Shown: piece by piece, positions 50,601 through 60,698 of the stretch
Numbering within the stretch: position 1 is the stretch's first letter
How the letters are laid out: the number at the start of each line of letters is the position of its first letter
Source: Rotaria socialis
Lineage: Eukaryota; Rotifera; Eurotatoria; Philodinida; Philodinidae
Length of the DNA stretch: 64,000 bases
Direction of reading: 5' to 3'
Assembly (NCBI GenBank): GCA_905331475.1
Contig: CAJNYU010002368.1
Location: forward strand, 24,295-88,294
Program-made: the position numbers and the translations under genes
The notes under the pieces: generated by a model
Seen by the model: only the letters and a program-made list of their open reading frames with translations
Database searches by the model: none
Told to the model about the DNA's origin: nothing

Positions 50601-50790
50601 AATAGTTCTTGATAAAACACCATTGATTTGATACAGTTTTTTAAGCTGGTTCTGAATATCATAACCATTCTGTTTGAAGATGAATATTTAGCAACGAAAA
50701 TATGAAAATACAGCCATATTTTAAGGTGCTGTCCGCATTTTGGGGAAGATAGGGATTTTCTGAGCACAGTAAAAATAGATAAAAGGTCTT
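50601..50790. repeat. Right arm of the inverted repeat (partner 47721-47906)
   Basis: Inverted copy of the left arm. On the minus strand the frame around it is open for 85 codons, and one alternative frame (FKQNGYDIQNQLKKLYQING) also looks protein-like. This suggests both arms derive from a transposon coding region I cannot identify. Confidence 0.8.
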
Positions 50791-50959
50791 GCATTGAATA
50801 GTGGTGCAAAAACTGCTTGAATACTAGAGTATACTATTCAGCAAAACCTTTCTCCAATAGTGCGTAGAGTATTTTATGGAACGTGAAGAGCGAAGCCCTT
50901 TTTTATTAGGGATAAAATTATTGCCTTTTACGAAACCTACTTTCTACGAAACCTAGGAG

Positions 50960-51240
50960 AGTTTCGATTTCGTTTCGAAAATCGCAACCTTTTTGTGTTC
51001 CGTGTGACACCTTGTTTTTAAGCGTACGACCGTAATGCTGGACCATGTAATACGCTGAAATACGATGGTATACGGAATAGGCAACACTCGACCTGCAGGT
51101 TGAACAAACACGGTCGTTGACGATCGTATACGGAGAAATACATGTCTCAGTATTACGATCGTAGATGGGGACAAACGGAGCGTATATGACCGTTTAAATC
51201 GTATATGGACTCCGTAAACCTCGACTTGGGTGGGCATTTA
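50960..51240. repeat. Short patch rich in CGTATACG-like words
   Basis: Contains many near-palindromic GTATACGG, CGATCGTA and CGTATATG words, similar in style to the 48.2-50.3 kb element but without clear ends. Probably a relic of a related family. Confidence 0.45.
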
Positions 51241-51604
51241 TTTAATATAATAGTGTAATTAATGTGTTTAATTTTATGAAAGGTAAGATATAATTATAAT
51301 CAATAAACGAGAATATAATAGTGTTGAAGATGAGTATAAATATATTCAACCACAAGAATATCTTTATTTTATTTAAAGGTTTAAAAAAACAGTTAACATG
51401 CAATTATAGTTTGTTCAATCTATTTTTTATAATTAAGATAAAATTTATTTGGATTTGAGGAGAGATGGAAAAAACACAAGATTTTATTTGAATTGTTTTC
51501 TATGCTTACAATATATAAAGATAGTCAAACTATCCAAATATATATTTGAACAATAACATCTAAATTATCATCCACAATAAATTGCATTTTATTTTAATCA
51601 AAAG

Positions 51605-51870
51605 TAGGGGTGAGAAGTTATTGTTATCTTGTTGTTATAAGTAACAGATAAATAACAAATAACTTTTTTTTCTGAAAACTCAGTTCATTGTCTATATTGG
51701 TTATACGATGCGAATTAGCACTATTGAAGTTAAAAATTTGTTCTGTAGTATAAGATCATATAACGGATACAATTAAAATATTCAGCGAGCTGAGACAGAA
51801 CCTTTTTGAAAAAAAAGTTATTTGTTATTTATTTGTTATTAATAACAATAACAATAAATTTACATCCCTA
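51605..51870. mobile_element. 266-bp hAT-type MITE, AATAAC motif, exact 8-bp duplication
   Basis: The ends are TAGGGGTGAGAAGTTATTG and, inverted, TAGGGATGTAAATTTATTG. The exact octamer ATCAAAAG flanks both sides (51597-51604 and 51871-51878). Both ends carry runs of GTTATT/AATAAC. No coding sequence. The intact duplication implies relatively recent insertion. Confidence 0.93.
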
Positions 51871-51878
51871 ATCAAAAG

Positions 51879-53343
51879 TAAACAAATATTGTGTTTAGAA
51901 TCATATTTAAAAAAACAAATTGTCGAAATCTATTTTTCGCTCATTTTTATTTCTCATTCATTTTAACTTCACTAGTCGCATCATGTTGAGCTTCTTGGGA
52001 TTCGATAGGATTCAATTGGACAGATTCTCCCTGGAATTATGTATCGATGTAATTGAAATTAATGCAGTAGATGAAGTTCTTCACGATTCAGAATAAATCA
52101 AACTTTTACTCCATTTAAACAATAAAAATTATATAGTTATTAGAAGTCAATCGACAAAAGGCATCATCATCTTGGTGGAATGCAGTTACTAGAGAACTAG
52201 CATGTTATGTTCGTTTTTATATTTACTCAGTAACATATACTATTTAAAAATAGCCTTGTGATATTTATAAAATGATGAAATAAATCGATTACAAGATGAT
52301 CGGAACATTTGATATATGATGCTCTTCATAAAAATAAAATCTCATGTTTGTTCTGTACTGTCAGGTGGCAGGACATGATACGATAGAAAACATTGTTCTG
52401 TTCTCATCTTTGATTTCCGAGAGACTTCTACAAATCCCCAAACTAGCATGAGCTAATTTCTATGTAATTTAAGTAAATACTGAAGTATCAACATCAGAAG
52501 ACTTCTGAAAATCTAGATCTATTAGCGAACAAAGAAGACAACTCTACTCGTAAGATCACTCGAATATATAGATATTACCAGTGTTTTCGGTAATTACTAG
52601 TCAACATAACCATTATAATATACGAAAGCTTACAAAATTTATGCAAGAAAAAAGAAAAAGATATCAATCAACTGTGATTCGATGTTCAATCGATGCTTAA
52701 AAGGATCCATGGATAACATTTAGCTATACAAAAAAAAGTATTAGTAATCTATAGGCTAAATGTCGTGACGTTGTCATCCTTAATACGAGACCTTGTCGAT
52801 TGTTGTTAGAACAAGAAATAAAATTGATATGAGAAATATCTATGTGTCAAAAATAGTTGCACATTAAGTTTACTTCCTTATGTTAAATTTTATCTGCTTC
52901 ACAATTTTTGTTATGAAGAATGGAAGTTTTACAAACAAGGTACATTGATTGAATATTTTCTAATCAATAGAAGTAAAATTAATCAAGTTTCAACATTTCA
53001 ATAAGTCAGCATATTTACCCTTCTATATTTTCATATTGATATATATTTGCCCTTAAACATTTTCTCTTTTGATATTTTTTCCTTTTGACATTTTTCTCTT
53101 TTCGACATTTTCAACAGAATTTGTTTTTCGATAGCTTACTGGTTCGACATTTTTTTTTTCTATTAGAATATAATTTAGTAAAACAGATAAACATCACAAA
53201 GATCATTGTAAAAGCGATTACACAAAAATAATAAGAAGAAAAAGCAGCACTGTTGTATTTTATCACAGACTATTCATAACAAGCACAGTTTGTTCGTTTT
53301 TTTGTTACTGAATAGAACGCAAGGTTTCTTGATAAAAAGACTG
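51879..53343. other. Gene-poor stretch with one exon-like segment
   Basis: On the minus strand, 52030-51947 follows a consensus acceptor (AATTCCAG) and encodes 27 residues (GESVQLNPIESQEAQHD...KMNEK) before a stop. It could be the last exon of an unrecognised gene, but no partner exons were found. The remainder is AT-rich intergenic DNA. Confidence 0.35.
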
Positions 53344-54424
53344 ATGTTGTTCAATGATTTGAGTAAAGATTGGATGATTGATCCAACAGTAGTTCCGGCT
53401 CAAATGTCACCTGTAGATCCTCCAGATGTTCGTAACTGTGATCGTCTTATTGCATCCATAGTTTGCTTTACTTTGGGAGAAAAGCTGAGCAATCATTCAA
53501 TTGAGACCTATATTCTCGATCATATTGAACTAGAACGTGAATGTTCTCATCGAACTAATTTATGTTTAGCGTGGTCCGATGATGTTTCTCTTACTTTATG
53601 CTTTATCGTCAGTTTGATTCAGTGCGGTGGTTATTCACAAGACGATCTGAATCAACAGTATATTAACTGGTGGATGAACGGGTAAGAATATTGTTGCTTT
53701 TTACTAGATTGAATATTTAAAAATAAAAATCCCATCGAACAATTTTAGATTCATGTCACCCACTGGTGTCTGTTTCACTCCAAGTATACATATCAAACAG
53801 ACCATTGAACAGATGAGTATAAATCTAGCTGCTGAATGCTTTGCAGTAATTACCGATGAGAACATTTACACAACTCCACCGTCTCCTCCAGTTGCTGCTC
53901 TTCTACGCATTTCGCCCATTGCTTATTTCTATTCGAATCATTCACCTTCGGTTCGTATTGAAGTAATCACCCATTGTGTTCGAGCAATGTTTGGTCAAGA
54001 GATATCGATTGAAAATTTTGTAATCTATATCGAACTACTTGTGAACGCTCTCAACGGTCATGCTAAAGAAAAAATACTACAGTCAATGCAAATTCCGCTC
54101 GATCGATCACATTCAATGAGTGTTGTCTTGATCAAGCTCATTGATATTCTACGAATGGATAATAATGATATTCAGCAGGGTGTGCAACAGGCGCTTGCCT
54201 TCAATAAATCGATAGAACAAGAAAGTAAATGGCTTAATCCGTATGACTCAAATCAAACGATTCTTGCTACACTCTATCTTCAAGTTAGTGGTGCACTCTA
54301 TTATCAGATTGTTCCTTCTGAATGGTTCGCTTGTACCTATGCAAAAGAAACTTTAATGGCGTTGGCAAAATGGCTTAATTATGAACAGAAATTGAATGAA
54401 TTCGAAGAGAAAATTTTGTTCTAA
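53344..54424 (+). CDS. ADP-ribosylglycohydrolase (DraG/ARH) family protein, probably inactive
   Basis: Exon 1 is 53344-53681 and exon 2 is 53749-54424 (67-bp intron GTAAGA...TTTTAG, phase 2), giving 337 residues, normal for the family. I start at the first ATG. The fold is recognisable from RLIASIVCFTLGEKL (34-48, normally the GxxxGDALG segment), WSDDVSLTLC (77-86), INWWMNGFMSPTG (107-119), LLRISPIAYFY (164-174), VITH and YDSNQTILATLYLQVSGALYY (278-298). Active members bind two Mg2+ with T-D-D and D-x-D-T-type motifs and remove ADP-ribose from proteins. Here the first motif is S78-D79-D80. The C-terminal motif is D279-S-N281-Q-T283, and the N-terminal GD is missing. A regulatory or decaying paralogue is therefore likely. 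Confidence 0.8.
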
Positions 54425-54690
54425 GAAACAATAATTAGTACAGATCAATTCTCGTAACAGTTCTAAGTACATATTATCGAATTTCTTGAACAGTTTCACA
54501 AAAAACAAATATTGAATTGATTCGATTGAGTTTTTCGTTTTCATGTTCAACCAATGGTAAATCATTTATTAGATACAGAATAAAAAAAATATTTTCATCT
54601 CATAAGAACTTAGATGATTTTCATTTCTTTCGCGGTAACAAGTGTAGCAATCCACAGCGCATCAATTTTTGCTCAAAAGTCTCTTATCAT

Positions 54691-55596
54691 TAGGGATGGT
54701 ACGTTTACGTTAATTTAAAATTAACGTTAACTACAACCGTTAATCGTTAATAACGATAAAAAACCGAAAAAGATGATGCAATTTTTTTAAATATTGATCC
54801 AGCTAAAATTTAAACTATGCCACAAAAATCTCCATAAAATTCTGCATCTTTGATTTTATGTTTCTGAATTTTAGAGAAAATATTTGAGAGAAACAGATTC
54901 GAATGAAAATACTTGAAAATAACGAAAAAGCTGTTTTCTGATGCACTTGGGTCATGGTTCTTTTTTTAGTTCGAAATAATGTAAGTTTTTCCACACTGCA
55001 ATTTAACAACTACACCATTTTGTTCAGAATTGAATTCTACACCCGATGGCATAATTATAAATCTTTCATAGAGTAAATTTGGCTTTTAACAACATGACTC
55101 TCCAAAGTACACCCCAAAAAAATAATGGTAGGTATCAGTTCCGAGCTTTGTTCTCCTGAGCAACTGCACTAGGAACATTGAAAAAGTCATGGAAGAATAG
55201 ACCACAAAATTCTCTATTTATAAGTGTTAAATACTTTATATTTAGCATCGGTCTTAATGCGCAAAACTTTCCATTGATCGATCGATGTCAGCAGAAAATA
55301 GCAAATCGCAGTTGGACGATTAAGAAGATGTCACTCTTTTTTTTATTAGGCGTTGACAAGAAAATGCATTTGAAAAACAAAGTAGACAGTTTTGTAGAGC
55401 TTGGAATTCGCTATCTTTTAATATAAAAATGAATATATTTCCTGGACGGGAAATGGCCGAAAAAACGAAAAGCATTTAGTGCAATTTATTATGGCCCATC
55501 CGTTATTAACGAATTAACGCTTTGAACAAAACCGTTAACTGTTGATATTAACGGTTAACGGTTTTAACTCGCGTTAAATAAAATGGTCCAGCTCTA
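54691..55596. mobile_element. 906-bp hAT-type element, GTTAACGG motif, exact 8-bp duplication
   Basis: The ends are TAGGGATGGTACGTTTACG and, inverted, TAGAGCTGGACCATTTTAT. The flanking octamer CTTATCAT is identical at 54683-54690 and 55597-55604. Subterminal zones at 54710-54765 and 55505-55580 are dense in GTTAAC, TTAACGG and CGTTAAT. The interior is AT-rich without a transposase. Confidence 0.92.
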
Positions 55597-55935
55597 CTTA
55601 TCATCTGTTTGTTGGGCGAAATTTTCAAGTCTGCATTCTTTTCATTAAATCTGATAAGGCGCGCAGTTCAAAGAAACTAAGACGAACAAATGTATTTCAT
55701 ACTTGGCTATTTTTTTATTAAAGACTATTTAATGATGAAATTTTATACGATAAGTATTGGCTGGCTATAAAGTTATTTAACACGATTTTTTTTAGACAGA
55801 CCTGGTCGAATGAAGACAAGTGCTCTCCTTGGTAGAAAAATAATAATAAAACATAGGTTTCTTGGACTGTGTGTTGGTTTTTGAATATAACATTAAAGTA
55901 GTTATTGATGTTTCAGCATGAAATGATAGTTCAAC

Positions 55936-56436
55936 CATTGGCGGGCCACCACGAGGCAATTGGTGGCAATTGCCACACCCAGTGACGAAGCCAGGGAGGA
56001 CTCAGCCCTATAGCGAGCTTTTACAAAATGTACTTTGTATATTAATATGTATTCTTGTTTGCAATTTAACGTTCAGCCAGTGTTGCCTGAATCAAAGTCG
56101 AAAATTCAAAAAAAGTCGAGAAAAAACTCACAAAATCCTCAAAAAATCGGAAATAAATCCAGAAAAAGTTTCAAAATCCTCAAAAATCCGGAAGATCTAG
56201 CAACAGTTATCTGCAGTACAATTTTATAGGTTACCTACACGCCCACAATTTTTGGATGCTAGTGACACCCGTGGGGGCTGGGCTGAGTCGCCACTGGTCG
56301 CATCTGAAAAATGATCAGTCGTATATGTATCCGTATATGTATACATACATTACAGTAAAAACATGACTTTCTGTTAAAAAAAATTGACACCATTTTTTAT
56401 TGCCACACCTCCATATGAGACGTTGTCCCGCCAATG
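55936..56436. mobile_element. 501-bp MITE with CATTGGCGGG ends and exact 8-bp duplication
   Basis: The terminal inverted repeat is CATTGGCGGG on both sides. The octamer AGTTCAAC is identical at 55928-55935 and 56437-56444. The interior includes TAGTGACACCCGTGGGGGCTG and GAAAATTCAAAAAAAGTCG-type repeats. No coding sequence. The 8-bp target fits hAT-type insertion. Confidence 0.92.
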
Positions 56437-57040
56437 AGTTCAACTCATTATTATATCTATTATTCAGAAACTAGTCTCATTTGTCAGAATAGTATAGACG
56501 AAAGAGTTCTGCAAATTTCTCATAGTTTTCGAAGGACTATATTCTTTTAGGAAAGTATTTTAAATTACGAGGTTGTCTGAATACAACAGTGTTCATTTCA
56601 CTCACTCGCTCGTCTAAGAAAATCAGAGAAATAATTCTGTTCAATAGTACTTATTCCATCAAAAGCACATCAACTACTGTGACTTTTCTTATCGCATTTT
56701 CTCTCTATCATTTCTCTTTGTTAACATGAACAGAGAAACATGAAGTTTAGATTTATAGACTTTATGGATTTTTGTTTTGAAGTTCTTCCGTTAAAAATAC
56801 TGAAAATTATAAAGCCAAAATAAAATTTGCAAAGTCGAATATGAGCTAAAAGTCCATAACTTTTTTCTCAATGCAGTTATGAGATAGCAATTTAAGTTCT
56901 CTAGTTTAGTCACATGTAAACGGCACTGATAGATTTTGCTGTAATGGCTCCGGCTATTTCTCAATAGCCACAGTCAATTATCGAAAATATAAACGGAAAT
57001 TCGAGCATACATTTACGATCACAAACCCCGTGTGAAAAAC

Positions 57041-59110
57041 AGGGGTAAAATCAGATTAAAATCGATTACCGTTTTGATTAAAAATCGATTATAATCATAC
57101 ACCTTTTAATCGATTTATATTCGACTGAAAATCGATTATAATTAGCTGCGATGGATTATAATCGAAAAATACAGTTATTCCGCTGTACCAATCGATTATT
57201 ATCGATTAAGACTGATTGTAATCAATTGCTAATTAATTATTAATCGATTAAAAGGTGCATGATTATAATCGATGTTTAGTTGATTCAGAATCGATTTTAA
57301 TTAGCTAAAATCGGTTATAATCGAGGCAACGGTTGTTTCCCAATACCACCGATTACAACAAATTTCAGTTGAATTTTTCTGTTTCTAATTAATCACAAAA
57401 CAACAAACAGGTGATTCAGACTAGCTGCAATGGTTTGAAATCTATATCAGACACATAACAACATCCCATCAATGACTTCCAGTAACGCTGATTTACAACG
57501 AGAAATAGTAAAGTTATTTTTACTTTCCAGAAAGCATTTTCTCAAGATTGCATCAGTATTCTCTAAATTACATTATTCAGCATTTTTACCTACGCATCGA
57601 AGCATACTTCTGCTGCCTTATTATTTGCTAAACGAACTGGTAGTACTCTTCTCCGAGACAAAGAAACAAGTCAATCGAAACAATCGCCATCAAGACGAAA
57701 ATCAGGTCTGAATATATTCCATTTGAATAAATGGAACAAAACAAAAACATAATTTGGTTTGAAAACAAAACTTATCTTTAGTATTCTTTTTTGAAGCGAA
57801 AGGAAGAAATAACGAGAAACCAACTGAGCTTTATATTAAAAGGAAACTCATATTATAGCTCAGGATTATGGAGATTTGTGCAATGAATTATGTTCATTAT
57901 CGCAATCTGTATTCTTCTGTATAAAATCAATTGTCTTTTATCTTACGCAATCGAATGTGTATATGTTGTATGCTCGCTTTGTCCCTGGTTGGATCAGCTA
58001 TTGATCAGAAATACAATTTAGAAACTGCTTTCATATTGTATTTAAAATAGGCTGCAACGCAAACTGTTTGTTAGAGATGTGTAATCACCAATATTTGTAG
58101 AATAGAAGCACGAGTTTCAGTGTTATTTGCACAATAAATTTTTACATGCTCTCCATGTATGTTGCTGATATCTATATATTAGTGAAACAAATATTTCACT
58201 CAGCATTTAGCAAAAGTTTTAGTGCAAAAGTATTTGATTCAGGCAACTTTCCTATTTTTTTTGTTGAATTTTATTGGTTAACAACAGAGATGGGCAAGTC
58301 AGCGTTTTTTTGACTCAAGTCAAGTCAAGTCAAGTCTGATTTCAAGTCAAGTCAATTTGAGTCATAATTCATTCAAAAAATCATCAGGTGAAGTCATTTT
58401 TTGACTTGACTTGCCCATCTTTGGTTTATTATTTGTATTTTTCTTCTACATTTCAAATTAGAGTTCAAAAATTCAATTAATAAAAGTTCTCTATACATAT
58501 AATTTTTGACTTGACTTGAATTTCTCTGTACGACTTGTTGCTAGTCAAGTCAAGTCATTCTGAAAATTTTCAAGTCAAGTCATGACCCATCACTGACTTG
58601 AATCAAGTCAAGCCAAGGCAAGCCAAGGCAAGTCAAGTCAAGTCATAATCCATTCAATAAAATCATCAAGTCAAGTCAAGTCAAGTCTGACTTGACTTGA
58701 CTTGCCCATCTCTGGTTAACAATCTTGTTTTTTTCCTATGTATCAATTTATTAGTAGTAGGAATCTATTTTAAACGAATCTAATCTCCATGATTATAATC
58801 GATTCGAGATTTGAATCGATTTGTGTGAATTTCAATCGAGGAAAAAATAATAAAATGCTGATGAAAATCGATTATTACTCAAAATTCACTCGAATCGTTT
58901 AATAAAAGATCATAGACAATCGATTATAGTCGCTTTAATCGATTTTATGGCATTAAAATGACAAAAAAATCGATTATAATTGATGAAAAATCATTTATTC
59001 GTAATTCACATTGAAAAATCGATTAAAATCATCAATTTAATCAAAAGAAAAATCATAATTACTAGATTTTCATCAATTATTTGTGGTTTGAATCGATTAT
59101 AATCAGGAAT
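57041..59110. repeat. Paired clusters of AATCGATTATAAT words, probably one disrupted element
   Basis: Cluster 57041-57330 has at least nine ATCGAT-containing words and cluster 58785-59110 about eight, almost all as AATCGATTATAAT variants. The left cluster opens with CAGGGGTAAAATCAGATT, a hAT-like end. The right cluster inverted contains CCTGATTATAATCG. I infer one ~2-kb element whose middle received the 430-bp element at 58285. The 79-codon ATG-initiated frame at 57472-57711 lies inside it and is not recognisable. Exact termini are unresolved. Confidence 0.55.
58285..58714. mobile_element. 430-bp hAT-type MITE built of AAGTC repeats, exact 8-bp duplication
   Basis: Perfect ends are CAGAGATGGGCAAGTC (left) and the same inverted (right). 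The octamer GTTAACAA is identical at 58277-58284 and 58715-58722. Both ends are long tandem CAAGT arrays, and a third inverted copy of the end (TTGCCCATCTTTGG) lies near 58409-58423, hinting at an internal duplication or a nested partial copy. No coding sequence. Confidence 0.94.
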
Positions 59111-59620
59111 ATGCTGATTTTTCGCGTAAATGTTTTTATATGACACATTGTCAAAGAAAAATATCAATAAGCTCTATGAAGTATAATCACTATGAATGTT
59201 ACATTGAGTAATATAACGAGGCATATCAATTAGTCGCTCAAATTGTTTGACATTCGTGTGACGGAAACAACAATGTACACGAGTAAATGTTGTGACCTCG
59301 AGTTATCGGACTTCAACTACCGGCTTCTATTTGAATGAATTTAAAATCGTGAAGCAACGAAATTTATTTTTTATCCGTGTACAATAAGATTTAAGCGTTT
59401 ATTACAGAACTTGGTGGTAAACATTGTAAAATGTCACACTCTTGACCTTTTGCCACGGACCAATATCAACTTCGACAAACTTCTTAAACGGTTAAAACTG
59501 ACTCATCATGACTCAATTTCTATGTGCATTGGATAGCTCATTTTCTTTCCTTTATTTTTGATAATCAAGAAAAATTGAACAAAGATAATTCTATTTACAA
59601 ATTGTACAATCAACGCAAGC
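59111..59620. other. Intergenic stretch
   Basis: No gene seen. It contains the expected 3' flank of the GPCR gene (minus strand); no canonical AATAAA was found close to the stop. Confidence 0.5.
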
Positions 59621-60698
59621 TCACTCTAGTTCAATAGAAGCATCATAATTTTGAATTTCTTCAGGCGCAATGCGATTCTCATTTCCACATCTCAATCGGA
59701 AACGAAGCTGGTATTTGAATGTAAACCAAATTTTTTTCACTAGGACCTGCATTACTTGACGCCGATAACGTGACGATGTCGCCACGAAAATATAAAAGTT
59801 TGCCTAACAAAATATGAATACAACATCATTGAGAAGGAAACCAATAATGACTTACTGAGTAGTTAATGTAGAAAATTGTAACCGTGACTACTTCAAGTAG
59901 ATTATTATTAATAGCCGATAAAACTAATTGATCTGGCTGAACAGTAATATTAAGTATGTATATTCGATACGCAGTAAATGGTAGAATGAGAACCACAAGA
60001 CAAGCTGCGCGAGAAAGAACCATAGCTGTGAGCTGTCGATCGAGTCGACGACGAACAATTCGAATTCGTCGTCGAACTATTCGGCGAACATTTCGAAAAG
60101 CTAAAATACTGAATAGAGATGCCACAAACATCGGCAACGCACCCTGCATGACTGGGTAATACACAGATGAATAGTATCGACTAAATATAGCATTATATGT
60201 CGCACAGATATTTGAAGGCGGTAGATCAAAGAGAAAAAGAAATGGAATACCATGCAGAATGACAATGAAAACAATGGAAAATGTAAGATATTTAGCCAGA
60301 ACGAGTGTACTTCTTTGTCTGAAATTTGCTTGATTATGTGTTGAAAGAAATTGATCAAACGATGCACAACAAACTGTAAACATAGGCACGAGGGTAAGAA
60401 TTGAAACGATAAATGCCCTCATCTTACACCAAATAAGTGACATATCCGTATAATTCACAGCAAATCCATCCATCATAATTCGTGTTGGATAATTTATAAG
60501 AAGTTGAGCTAAGTTACAAATGGACTCGAAAGTGAAGAAAAAAACAGATGGATTTCCTCGAAAGAGTCGAAGATTGTTTAATACAATAATATTTAGTGTG
60601 TTACCAATCAGCCCCATCAATAAGATAAAAAGGCCAAAACCGATCATGCAATGTTCGGATATATTAATAATTAATTGAGCTGTTGATGATGACGACAT
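59621..60698 (-). CDS. Orphan class A seven-transmembrane GPCR, two exons
   Basis: Minus-strand exons are 60698-59856 and 59803-59621. The phase-0 52-bp intron (GTAAGT...TGTTAG) lies inside TM7; the product is 341 residues. TM1 carries GN (32-33), C91 at the start of TM3 pairs with C165 in ECL2, and P240 lies in TM6. TM7 reads INYSANFYIFVATSSRYRRQV, replacing NPxxY by a NxxNFY form. The DRY motif is replaced by FDQF (114-117). ICL3 is strongly arginine-rich. This is the style of the large peptide-receptor-like (FMRFamide-receptor-like) family expanded in bdelloids, recognised from memory. It is a plasma-membrane receptor with unknown ligand. I prefer the ATG at 60698; the frame extends four codons upstream only to a GTG. 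Confidence 0.88.

Noticed and set aside
57472-57711. 79-codon ATG-initiated frame
   Set aside because: No recognisable domain, and it lies in the interior of the AATCGATTATAAT repeat element; kept only as a note there.
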